From Sunxiuqinia elliptica (GTDB lineage: Bacteria; Bacteroidota; Bacteroidia; Bacteroidales; Prolixibacteraceae): a stretch of 64,000 bases of DNA. This document shows, piece after piece, positions 40,847 to 49,199 of this stretch. The position numbers were made by a program, and so were the translations under genes. The notes below the pieces were generated by a model. It saw nothing but the letters and a program-made list of their open reading frames with translations. It searched no databases and had not been told where the DNA came from. The stretch spans positions 1-64,000 of the forward strand of contig NZ_FONW01000018.1 of the NCBI RefSeq assembly GCF_900113005.1, read 5' to 3'. Numbering within the stretch: position 1 is the stretch's first letter; each line of letters starts with the position of its first letter.

Positions 40847-41587
40847 TTATTGAGCTTGATAAGGTGGATATTTTTTAACCCAACTTCGGATTTTCATTTT
40901 TAAGATACCCCAAAGTGCTTCGTTAAAAATGCCTCCGCTCATTTTAGACGTTCCTTCCTGGCGTTCTGTGAAAATAATTGGAACTTCAACCAGTTTAAAG
41001 CCGTGTTTCCAGGCTGTGAACTTCATCTCAATCTGAAACCCATAACCTTTCAGTCGAATGTCATCCAGATCGATGGTTTCAAGCACACGGCGTGTGTAAC
41101 ACTTGAATCCAGCCGTTGTGTCCATGATTTTCATGCCAGTTACCATCCGCACATAAACGGACGCAAAGTAAGACATGAGTACTCGCCCAAGTGGCCAGTT
41201 AATCACGTTGATTCCTTTAATGTATCTGGAGCCAATAGCAACATCAGCACCTTCTTTATTGCAGGCTTTATAAAGGTTCTCCAGATCTTCAGGGGGATGG
41301 GAGAAATCGCAGTCCATTTCGAAAATGAAGTCGTAGCCATTTTCCAGAGCCCAGTTAAAACCTGTAAGGTAAGCAGTCCCAAGGCCAAGCTTCCCTTTTC
41401 GTTCGATCATATGCAGTTGACCGGAGAATTCGGATTGAAGTTTTTTTACGATGGCTGCAGTTCCGTCAGGCGATCCATCCTCAATAATTAAAATGTGGAA
41501 AGCGGATGGAAGCGAAAACACCTTCCGGACCATCTTTTCAACATTTTCTTTCTCGTTGTAAGTTGGAATGATTACCAGGTTCTTCAT
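40847..41587 (-). CDS. Polyprenol-phosphate mannose synthase-like GT2
   Basis: A 246-residue family 2 glycosyltransferase of the Dpm1 type, which transfers a hexose from a nucleotide sugar to a lipid phosphate on the cytoplasmic face. Motifs: LVIIPTYNEKENVEKMV (4-20), IIEDGSPDGTAAIVKKL (34-50), EMDCDFSHPPEDL (DxD-like, about 94-106) and TAGFKCYTRRVLETID (about 158-173), then QIEMKFTAWKHGFKLVEVPIIFTER. The C-terminal membrane helices seen in some bacterial members are absent, as in yeast-unlike soluble forms. It lies 136 bp upstream of pyrC on the same strand. Confidence 0.9.
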   Translation of the reverse strand: MKNLVIIPTYNEKENVEKMVRKVFSLPSAFHILIIEDGSPDGTAAIVKKLQSEFSGQLHMIERKGKLGLGTAYLTGFNWALENGYDFIFEMDCDFSHPPEDLENLYKACNKEGADVAIGSRYIKGINVINWPLGRVLMSYFASVYVRMVTGMKIMDTTAGFKCYTRRVLETIDLDDIRLKGYGFQIEMKFTAWKHGFKLVEVPIIFTERQEGTSKMSGGIFNEALWGILKMKIRSWVKKYPPYQAQ

Positions 41588-41824
41588 TTCAATTTAAAAA
41601 TGATTAGTTCTAGATGCGAAAATACAGAAATTTAGTGCAGTATCGGGCACATTTAACAAAGATTGACTCTTTTTTTCAGCAGAAGAAGAATTCCACCTTC
41701 TTTTTTACATCATAAACAAGAATGTTTAAAATGAATGTAAAACGTAATTGAAGGCATTGGTAATGGATTGACAGGTGTATTCGTTAATCTTTCATGATTT
41801 CATTACTTTTAGCGGCAAAAAAGA

Positions 41825-42292
41825 ATGAATTACACATTTGTGCCAATTGATCTGACGAATGAAACTCATGAAAAACAGTTACTGAGATTGCTGGATATTT
41901 ACATGCAGGATGAGATGGGCAAGGGAGCTCCGATGAACCAGAATATGGCTCCAAAAATTATGAAAGGGCTTCGTACTTATTCTGGCTATTTGGGCTTTTT
42001 TGCAGTTGCCGACGGAGAATATGCCGCATTGGCCAATTGCAATCATGACTTTTCAACTTTTCAGGCCAAACCACTGATTAATATTCACGATTTTGTAGTT
42101 CATCCTGATTTTAGAGGAAAAGGAGCAGGTTTATTTTTGCTGGAAGGAATTGCAGCATTTGCTCGGGAGCATGGTTATTGCCGCATCAACCTGGAAGTTC
42201 GACATGATAACGTTGGCGCCCGGAAGCTGTATCAAAAAGCGGGTTACAACGATTGTGAACCACGTATGTATTTGTGGGAGAAAATTTTGTAA
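41825..42292 (+). CDS. GNAT-family N-acetyltransferase
   Basis: A 155-residue acetyl-CoA-dependent transferase. The acetyl-CoA loop is VVHPDFRGKGAGLFLLEGIAAFA (about 90-112, R-G-K-G-A type) and the C-terminal motif is NLEVRHDNVGARKLYQKAGYN (about 121-141). Substrate unknown. It ends 43 bp before the ECF sigma gene, but no functional link to the sigma/SusCD system can be claimed. A near-consensus -7 box TACTTTTA lies at 41804-41811. Confidence 0.85.
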   Translation: MNYTFVPIDLTNETHEKQLLRLLDIYMQDEMGKGAPMNQNMAPKIMKGLRTYSGYLGFFAVADGEYAALANCNHDFSTFQAKPLINIHDFVVHPDFRGKGAGLFLLEGIAAFAREHGYCRINLEVRHDNVGARKLYQKAGYNDCEPRMYLWEKIL

Positions 42293-42335
42293 TTTTTAAA
42301 AAGACGATTGACTTAGTCAGATCGGGGAACTGCTA

Positions 42336-42929
42336 ATGATTGATATTGATTTAAATACGAGACTTAACAGTGGAGAGCCAAAAGCTTACGAAGAATTGTA
42401 TGCTTTAATGAATCCCCGTTTGAAAAACTACTGCAAACTTTTTTTCAAAGATCTTGTGCTGATTGAAGATTTGGTGCAAAATGCGTTTGTGAAATTGTGG
42501 GAAAAGCGGGAAACAATTGACCCTGCAAAATCGGTGGAGAGCTTGCTTTTTACAATCACCCGTAACCAATGCCTGAATTACCTGCGCGATCAAAAATTGA
42601 ATGGTGAGTCGCTAAGTATAGATGAGAAGCCCTGGAGCGATTTGCAACATTTGTATCAACTCGATTTTGAGGGACATGAAGGGCAGAAATTGGAGGAACA
42701 ACTGCTGAAAGCTTTGAAAGAAGCAATTGATGAATTACCCGAGAGGCAGCATGAAATTTTGGTCAAGTGCAAAATTGAGGGGAAAAAGCAAAAGGAAGTT
42801 GCTCAGGAGTTGGGAATCACAATTAAAGCAGTTGAAAAAAGTTTATCCCTTTCTAAAAAACAACTTCAAACAAAATTGATGGCTGAGTTTGCTGAACTGG
42901 CCATTCTTATTGCACTTCTCCTGGAATAG
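42336..42929 (+). CDS. ECF sigma factor, Bacteroidota expansion family
   Basis: A 197-residue sigma-70-family factor. Region 2 lies at about 20-85 (YEELYALMNPRLKNYCKLFFKD, EDLVQNAFVKLWEKRE, SLLFTITRNQCLNYLRDQK) and region 4 at about 130-185 (DELPERQHEILVKCKIEGKKQKEVAQELGITIKAVEKSLSLSKKQL). Regions 1.1 and 3 are missing, as in ECF factors. Followed by a FecR-type anti-sigma gene and a SusC with an STN domain, it should direct transcription of susCD when the receptor binds its ligand. Confidence 0.94.
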   Translation: MIDIDLNTRLNSGEPKAYEELYALMNPRLKNYCKLFFKDLVLIEDLVQNAFVKLWEKRETIDPAKSVESLLFTITRNQCLNYLRDQKLNGESLSIDEKPWSDLQHLYQLDFEGHEGQKLEEQLLKALKEAIDELPERQHEILVKCKIEGKKQKEVAQELGITIKAVEKSLSLSKKQLQTKLMAEFAELAILIALLLE

Positions 42930-43046
42930 CTTTAGGCTGATTCTTCCGATTCTTTTCTAGTTGCATCACAAAAAATGAGATTTTTTTAAAAAAGGTGGTA
43001 GGGTTTTTTTGTTTTTGGTGTATGTAATAGTGAAAAGCAATCAGTA

Positions 43047-44024
43047 ATGGAGAAGAAAATCATTGATTATTTGGATGGAAAGCTCGGTGCTGAAGACCAG
43101 CAAGAGTTACTGAATTGGTTACGAGAGGAACAAGGCCTCGCTCAGTTTAACCAAGTCAAGGAAGCATGGTGGCAGGCGAAGCGGAAAAGCGCAAAAAATA
43201 TTTCTTCGGATTTGAGTTTGTCGCGACTGAGCAATCGATTGTATGAAAAACAGCAGCTTGCCCGTAGTCGGAAGTTGGCTTCGCTCTATAAGTATGCTGC
43301 GGTTTTCTTGTTGTTGCTCGCCATCGGAAGTTCCGTTTTACTGCTGGTAAACCGCTCGCCGGAAATCCCTTTGCAGTTTACCGAGGTGAACACAGAGTAC
43401 GGACAGGTTTCCAGTATTCTGCTACCTGATAGTTCGAAGGTCTGGATCAACTCAGGAACGAGTTTGGTTTATAATAATCATTACGGGATTGATAACCGGG
43501 ATGTTGAAGTGAAAGGAGAAGCCTTTTTTGCTGTTGAAAGGAACAGAGGGCTTCCTTTTAAAGTTGATTTGGGCGAATTGCGTGTTGAAGTTACCGGAAC
43601 CCGATTTGGGGTTTCCAACTACGACGACTCGAATAGCATGCATGTGGTTTTGGAGGAGGGATCAGTCAATGTGCAGTCCCAAACCAATCAATTATTGCTT
43701 CAGCTTAACCCGGAAGAGTTGGCCTTGTTTGATCGGAGGTCGATGCAACTTGGAAAAACCAAGGTGAATCCGGATTTATACACATCCTGGAAAGAAGGCA
43801 TTATTCATATCTACAATCAGCCGTTGAGTGAATTGGTCTTAAAGCTGGAGAAACGGTATAATCAGCGGTTTGAGATCGATCCTGAGGCAGGCAACATTCA
43901 TCTGACATTTAGTATTGAGAATGAGTCTTTAGCGGAGGTACTATCGCTGATTGAAAAAATTGCTTCGGTAAAAGCAGTTCAAAAAAATGAAATCATTCAA
44001 ATTCAATATCAACCTAAAAAATAA
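43047..44024 (+). CDS. FecR-family anti-sigma factor/regulator
   Basis: A 325-residue inner-membrane protein. The cytoplasmic N-terminus (1-75: IIDYLDGKLGAEDQQELLNWL) binds the ECF sigma factor. One membrane helix follows (about 80-98: YAAVFLLLLAIGSSVLLLV), then the periplasmic FecR domain (about 113-210: VNTEYGQVSSILLPDSSKVWINSGTSLVYNN; VKGEAFFAVERN; VEVTGTRFGVSNY) and a C-terminal DUF4974 domain (about 250-320) that contacts the STN domain of the receptor. The position between sigma factor and receptor genes is canonical. Confidence 0.94.
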   Translation: MEKKIIDYLDGKLGAEDQQELLNWLREEQGLAQFNQVKEAWWQAKRKSAKNISSDLSLSRLSNRLYEKQQLARSRKLASLYKYAAVFLLLLAIGSSVLLLVNRSPEIPLQFTEVNTEYGQVSSILLPDSSKVWINSGTSLVYNNHYGIDNRDVEVKGEAFFAVERNRGLPFKVDLGELRVEVTGTRFGVSNYDDSNSMHVVLEEGSVNVQSQTNQLLLQLNPEELALFDRRSMQLGKTKVNPDLYTSWKEGIIHIYNQPLSELVLKLEKRYNQRFEIDPEAGNIHLTFSIENESLAEVLSLIEKIASVKAVQKNEIIQIQYQPKK

Positions 44025-44044
44025 ACTATGAACTAAAAAGAAAC

Positions 44045-44068
44045 AGGAAAGTGCGGTAACACTTTCCT
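44045..44068 (+). promoter_or_regulatory. Intergenic hairpin before susC
   Basis: AGGAAAGTG (44045-44053) pairs exactly with CACTTTCCT (44060-44068), loop CGGTAA. There is no T-run, so an RNA-processing or stabilising stem between fecR and susC is more likely than a full terminator. Confidence 0.6.
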
Positions 44069-44133
44069 GAGGTTAACAAGTCATCGGTAAATGACTGTGT
44101 ATTTTATAAACCTTTTAAAATCAGAACAAAATT

Positions 44134-47100
44134 ATGAAAAAAAAATCAGGAATTTGGGACGTTTTGTGCCCTTTTTTCGATGCTCAAACTGGAAGGATTA
44201 TGCGACTTACATTTCTCTTTCTTTTCATCGGGCTGATGCAGGTTACTGCCAGCTCGTACAGCCAGACTGCGAAGTTGAAGCTTGACTTTAGCCAAACAAA
44301 GGTTAAAGATGTACTGGAAGCAATTGAAGAACAAAGCAAATTCAGGTTTGCCTACAGTTCTGAAATTGTTGATCTCAATCGACAAATCAATATTCGGATG
44401 GTTGATCAGGATATTGAAAGTGTGCTTGGTCAGGTATTTAAAGATACCAATGTAAAATACGAAATTGATGAACGTCATATCATTCTATACACGGCTGAAA
44501 ATAGTGGTGTTCAACAGAGCCTAACAATTCAGGGAACCGTGGTTGATGAAGCAGGTGCCCCGTTGCCGGGTGTTACCGTTTTTGTGAAATCGACAACAAC
44601 GGGAACGGTTACTGACTTGGATGGTGTCTATCAGTTAGCTGAGGTCAAGTCCGGATCAATCTTGGTGTTCTCCTTTGTGGGAATGCGCACTCAGGAGATT
44701 CTGATTAATAACCAAACAAGCCTGGATATTACTATGGTTGTGGATGCTATTGGTGTTGAGGAAATTGTGGCCATTGGGTATGGAAAACAAAAGAAAAGCG
44801 ACCTGACCGGTGCGGTGTATTCTGTGAAAGCTGAAGAGCTGGAAACACTGCCGAATACCAACATCATGCAAGGACTTCAGGGAAAAGTTCCGGGATTGAA
44901 CATTACCAATATCAAATCTTCTCCAGGCGAAGCGCCACGTCTGCGTATTCGGGGAGAGAATTCACTTTCTGCATCGAATAATCCCTTGATTATTTTGGAC
45001 GGAATTCCGTTCGAGGGAAATTTGAATGATATTAACCCCGGCGATATTGAGTCTGCAAGTGTTTTGAAAGATGCATCGTCGGCAGCGATCTATGGAGCAC
45101 GTGCAGCCAACGGAGTTATTCTGATCACAACTAAAAGAGGTAAAACCGGAAAAGTTCAGGTTAACTACCGCGGTTATTATGGTGTTCAGACTGTGGAAAA
45201 TAAGTTGGACTTGCTGGATGGACCTGCTTACGTAAAGTTTTTGCAGGATTATAATGGCTTTTCAGGGAAAGAAGATTTGTCTCCTGAAAACTTATTGATG
45301 ACTGATGAGCTTCCTCAATATAAAGCAGGTATTGAAACGGATTGGCAAGACTTGGTTTTCAGGGCGGCCCCTCAGCAAGATCATCAGTTGAGCTTGTCTG
45401 GAGGTAGCGACAAAACCAGTTACTACACTTCGCTTGGGTTTTTGAATCAACGTGGTATTGTCGAAAATTCAGGCATGAAACGGTACACCTTGCGTTCAAA
45501 TGTTGATCACCAGATTAATGGGTGGTTGAAAACCGGGGTAAACATTCAGTTAACGAATAAAGATTTGGGAGGAAACTCACCGGGAATAACCAACGCCATT
45601 AAAATTAGTCCTTATGGACAGCTAAAAGATGAAAACGGGCGTTACACACACTATCCACAAGAACCTCAGACTTACTATTCTAATCCTTATGCTAATGATG
45701 GAGCAACGGTGGATAACGAAACCAAACGGGCTTTTGCCAATGTGTTTGGAGAGCTGACTTTGCCATTTATTAAAGGCTTGTCTTACCGCTTAAACTTAGG
45801 TTTTGATTACTACAACCGCGAATTTGGAAGTTACTATCCATCGTATACGCTTTCTGGTCGTCAACCGAATGGCTTGGCTAAAATCGAGAACTACAGCCAG
45901 GAGCGTTTGACTTGGGAAAATATCATCAAATACAAAGCTGATTTGAATGAACATCATTTTGATTTTACTGGACTTTACAGTCGTGAATCAGAAACTTACA
46001 AAGAATCGAAATTGGAAGGTAAGGGATTTGTGAATGATGATAACCTGTATCACTACATTCAGTCGGCCGAACAAAAAGACATTGAATCGAAGCTGACCGA
46101 CTCAGAATTGGTTTCCTACATGGGGCGTATCAATTACAATTTTGCCAATAAATATTTCTTTACGGCTACTGGTCGTATTGATGGCTATTCTGGTTTTGGC
46201 GAGAACAACAAATACGGGGTTTTCCCATCACTTGCCTTAGGCTGGATTCCAACTCAGGAAGGTTTTATGCAGGATTCCGAAACCTTTGGTTTTATCGACT
46301 ACATGAAATTGCGGGCTTCGTTGGGTGAAAACGGAAACATGGGAATTTCTCCTTACCAAACACTTGATTCGTTTGCTAACAGATACTATGTGTATGGCGA
46401 TAACGAGACAACGGTTAATGGTTTGGTTATCTCTAAAGTTGGAAACCCTGACTTGAAGTGGGAAAGTACAATTACCTTAAACATCGGATTGGATTTCAAC
46501 CTGTTTGCAAACCGCGTGTCGGGTAATATCGATGTGTATAAGAGTCAGTCGGATAATCTATTGATGTCCCGTCAGTTACCTGTAATGAATGGTTATACCA
46601 GCATTCTGTATAATGTTGGTAAAACCGAAAATAGAGGTTTGGAATTTAACCTGAATACGACAAACATTAAGCAGTCTGATTTTAGCTGGACAACCAATCT
46701 GAATTTCTCCATGAACCGGGACAAAATTGTTGAGCTTCGTGGAGATGGCAAAGATGACTTGGCTAACAAGTGGTTTATTGGAAAGCCTTTGCGTGTGTAC
46801 TACGATTACAAGATGACTGGTATTTGGCAAAAAGATGATGATATTGCGAACTCGCATATGCCAAGTGCTCAGCCAGGAACTCCAATTATCAAAGATGTAA
46901 CAGAAGATGGTAAGATTACTGGTGATGACCGTGAGATTATTGGCTCAAGACTTCCCGACTGGATTGGAGGAATGACCAACACCCTAACTTATAAAAACTG
47001 GACATTCTCAGTTTATGTGAACACGGTACAGGGCGTAACAAAAGAAAATACCTTGTTGGATCCGGGTGAGTGGTTGCCTGAAAAAAACACTAACTACCTG

Positions 47101-47409
47101 AATATTCCTTACTGGACAGAAGAACGTCCAAGCAATGAGTATGTAGCACCAGGTTACGATGAGAATGCTTTGGATCATAAATTCTACCAAGATGCAAGTT
47201 ATGTACGGATTAAAGATGCCTCTTTAGCTTACAATTTCCCTCAGCACATGTTGAAAACCCTTGGCATTTCGAACCTGAAACTTTACGTGAGTGGAAAGAA
47301 CCTTTACACTTTCACCAAGTGGGATGGTTATGATCCGGAGTCTGAAAAATCATTTGGACCTTATCCAAATTCAAGAACAATTATTTTGGGAGTGAACCTA
47401 GGATTCTAA
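44134..47409 (+). CDS. SusC/RagA TonB-linked outer-membrane protein with STN domain
   Basis: A 1091-residue outer-membrane importer. After a 22-residue cytoplasmic-looking extension come a signal peptide (MRLTFLFLFIGLMQVTASSYSQ), an STN domain (about 48-115: LKLDFSQTKVKDVLEAIEEQSKFRFAYS) that signals to FecR, a carboxypeptidase-like domain (about 128-208: IQGTVVDEAGAPLPGVTV), the plug (about 212-335, SusC signature LQGKVPGLNI and NNPLIILDGIPF) and the barrel. It should form the transport duct for the ligand captured by the downstream SusD. ATG at 44134 is kept because the extension is typical of STN-bearing SusC proteins, but an ATG inside the leader (MRLTF) is also possible. Ligand unknown. 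Confidence 0.94.
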   Translation: MKKKSGIWDVLCPFFDAQTGRIMRLTFLFLFIGLMQVTASSYSQTAKLKLDFSQTKVKDVLEAIEEQSKFRFAYSSEIVDLNRQINIRMVDQDIESVLGQVFKDTNVKYEIDERHIILYTAENSGVQQSLTIQGTVVDEAGAPLPGVTVFVKSTTTGTVTDLDGVYQLAEVKSGSILVFSFVGMRTQEILINNQTSLDITMVVDAIGVEEIVAIGYGKQKKSDLTGAVYSVKAEELETLPNTNIMQGLQGKVPGLNITNIKSSPGEAPRLRIRGENSLSASNNPLIILDGIPFEGNLNDINPGDIESASVLKDASSAAIYGARAANGVILITTKRGKTGKVQVNYRGYYGVQTVENKLDLLDGPAYVKFLQDYNGFSGKEDLSPENLLMTDELPQYKAGIETDWQDLVFRAAPQQDHQLSLSGGSDKTSYYTSLGFLNQRGIVENSGMKRYTLRSNVDHQINGWLKTGVNIQLTNKDLGGNSPGITNAIKISPYGQLKDENGRYTHYPQEPQTYYSNPYANDGATVDNETKRAFANVFGELTLPFIKGLSYRLNLGFDYYNREFGSYYPSYTLSGRQPNGLAKIENYSQERLTWENIIKYKADLNEHHFDFTGLYSRESETYKESKLEGKGFVNDDNLYHYIQSAEQKDIESKLTDSELVSYMGRINYNFANKYFFTATGRIDGYSGFGENNKYGVFPSLALGWIPTQEGFMQDSETFGFIDYMKLRASLGENGNMGISPYQTLDSFANRYYVYGDNETTVNGLVISKVGNPDLKWESTITLNIGLDFNLFANRVSGNIDVYKSQSDNLLMSRQLPVMNGYTSILYNVGKTENRGLEFNLNTTNIKQSDFSWTTNLNFSMNRDKIVELRGDGKDDLANKWFIGKPLRVYYDYKMTGIWQKDDDIANSHMPSAQPGTPIIKDVTEDGKITGDDREIIGSRLPDWIGGMTNTLTYKNWTFSVYVNTVQGVTKENTLLDPGEWLPEKNTNYLNIPYWTEERPSNEYVAPGYDENALDHKFYQDASYVRIKDASLAYNFPQHMLKTLGISNLKLYVSGKNLYTFTKWDGYDPESEKSFGPYPNSRTIILGVNLGF

Positions 47410-47428
47410 ATCAATAAAAACGAAAAAA

Positions 47429-49015
47429 ATGAAAACGAGATATAAAATTTTATTGTTGTTGTTGGGGGCAATCATGGTATTTCCATCTTGTAACGATGAC
47501 TATTTGAGCGAGAGCCCCAAAAGCTTTTTAGCACCCGAAAACACCTTTGTAAATACCAAAGGGTTTGAAACGGCATTGACAGGCTTGTATGTCCAGGTGC
47601 GGGATGAATGGGGCTGGTATGCCGGAGGTTTGACTTATGCGCCCATGTTTGCCGGAACCGATTTGAGTCTTGTGGCTAATGCTCATGCTCATATCTCTCC
47701 TTTCGAAGGTTATGCCGATAAAATTTACAGTACAACCACGATTGTAAAAGCTTATTGGAATTGGGGCTACAAAACCATCGGGAATGCTAACTTAATTATT
47801 GAAGCGGCCGAAAAGGAGAGTGTAAGCTGGGATAATGCAGGTGATAAAGCCCGCGTGCAGGCCGAGGCCCGTTTTATCAGAGCTTATGCCTATCGCACCT
47901 TGGTGACACTTTATGGCGATGTACCTATTGTTGATAAAGTGGAGAAACCATTTCGCTTGGATTATACACGCCAACCAGTTAGTGAAGTGTTAGATTTTAT
48001 GATCCAGGATTTGAAATTTGCTGAAGAGAATTTGCCAACAGAAACTACCCAGGAAGGAAAGGTGGTTAAAGCGGCAGCACAACATATGCTGGCCGAAGCT
48101 TATCTGTATAACAACCAACCGGAATTAGCAGAACAAAAAGCCAAAGCAGTCATTAATTCAGGCGACTATCAACTAATGACTGAGCGTTTTGGAACTCAGG
48201 CTGGAGATCCGGGTGATGTATTTGCCGATTTGTTCCTGGAGCATAATCAGAATCGTGAATCAGGCAACTTGGAAACGATCTGGGCTATCCAACAAGAATA
48301 TAATGTAAATGGTGGCGGTGCAGAACGTTATACCGATTGGTCACGCCGGACTTGGGGGCCTTACTATTCACGGATTCCGGGAATGCAGCTTTGTGACTCC
48401 CTGGGAGGTCGTAGTTTAGGGCGTTTGCGTCCGCTAAAATGGTGGATTGATTCCTACGAAGCACAAGATATCCGAGCCTCAAAATACAATATCCGCCGGG
48501 CTTATTGGTACAACGACCCAAGTCATGAGAATTACGGACAGCCAGTAGAAATGACTGAAGAACGTCAAGTTAGTGGTGAGCTTTATCCATCGACTACGAA
48601 GTTTTACTATGGAAAGACAGAGGATAATCCATCTTTCTTGAATAACCTGAAAGACCGGGTGAAAATTCGTTTGGCTGAAACTTACCTGATTTTGGCCGAA
48701 GCTCAGTTGAAACAAAATAAGCCGGGAGAAGCAGCAGCAAGTATCAACGTGGTTCGGGCACGTGCAAATGCAACGCCTGTAGCTGCCGGCGATGTAGATA
48801 TGGACTACATTTTGGATGAACGCGCTCGCGAACTGTTTGGTGAATACCCTCGTCGTTTCACCTTGGTTCGTACAGGCAAATTGTTGGAGCGGGTTCGTTC
48901 GTTAAACCCGGTATCGAAAGAAACCATTCAGGAATACCATGTGAAATGGCCAATTCCCCAAACGGCAATTGATGCCAACTCTGGTGCTGAATTAACACAA
49001 AATGAAGGATACTAA
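47429..49015 (+). CDS. SusD/RagB surface lipoprotein
   Basis: A 528-residue surface lipoprotein that closes over SusC and captures ligand. Lipoprotein signal IMVFPSCNDDYLSESPK (Cys about 21) is followed by the SusD start PENTFVNTKGFETALTGLY, the tetratricopeptide-like helical half (WGYKTIGNANLIIEAAE, AEARFIRAYAYRTLVTLYGDVPIV) and the C-terminal block VKIRLAETYLILAEAQLKQNKPGEAAASINVVRARA, then ERARELFGEYPRRFTLVRTGKLLE. It lies 19 bp after susC in one operon. The absence of adjacent hydrolases leaves the substrate open. Confidence 0.95.
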   Translation: MKTRYKILLLLLGAIMVFPSCNDDYLSESPKSFLAPENTFVNTKGFETALTGLYVQVRDEWGWYAGGLTYAPMFAGTDLSLVANAHAHISPFEGYADKIYSTTTIVKAYWNWGYKTIGNANLIIEAAEKESVSWDNAGDKARVQAEARFIRAYAYRTLVTLYGDVPIVDKVEKPFRLDYTRQPVSEVLDFMIQDLKFAEENLPTETTQEGKVVKAAAQHMLAEAYLYNNQPELAEQKAKAVINSGDYQLMTERFGTQAGDPGDVFADLFLEHNQNRESGNLETIWAIQQEYNVNGGGAERYTDWSRRTWGPYYSRIPGMQLCDSLGGRSLGRLRPLKWWIDSYEAQDIRASKYNIRRAYWYNDPSHENYGQPVEMTEERQVSGELYPSTTKFYYGKTEDNPSFLNNLKDRVKIRLAETYLILAEAQLKQNKPGEAAASINVVRARANATPVAAGDVDMDYILDERARELFGEYPRRFTLVRTGKLLERVRSLNPVSKETIQEYHVKWPIPQTAIDANSGAELTQNEGY

Positions 49016-49073
49016 TTAACAGCATAGTTTCTTTTCTCTGGTAGTTATTCTATCGGAATAATTTTTCTCATTA

Positions 49074-49110
49074 AAATCCTGCGTCTCATAAGTGTAGACG
49101 CGGGATTTTT
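49074..49110 (+). terminator. Rho-independent terminator of the susCD operon
   Basis: AAATCCTGCGTCT (49074-49086) pairs with AGACGCGGGATTT (49096-49108), one T-G pair, loop of nine, then a T-run. Confidence 0.93.
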
Positions 49111-49199
49111 GCTTTTTCAGCTTGTTGTTGTGTTAGTAATGGGCTGGATTTCAATGTGAAATTGTCGTAACTTGTTTGGGAAAATCAAAATCAACAGCC

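Noticed and set aside
41003-41491. 162-codon plus-strand frame inside the Dpm1-like gene
   Set aside because: Antisense shadow of a well-recognised glycosyltransferase.
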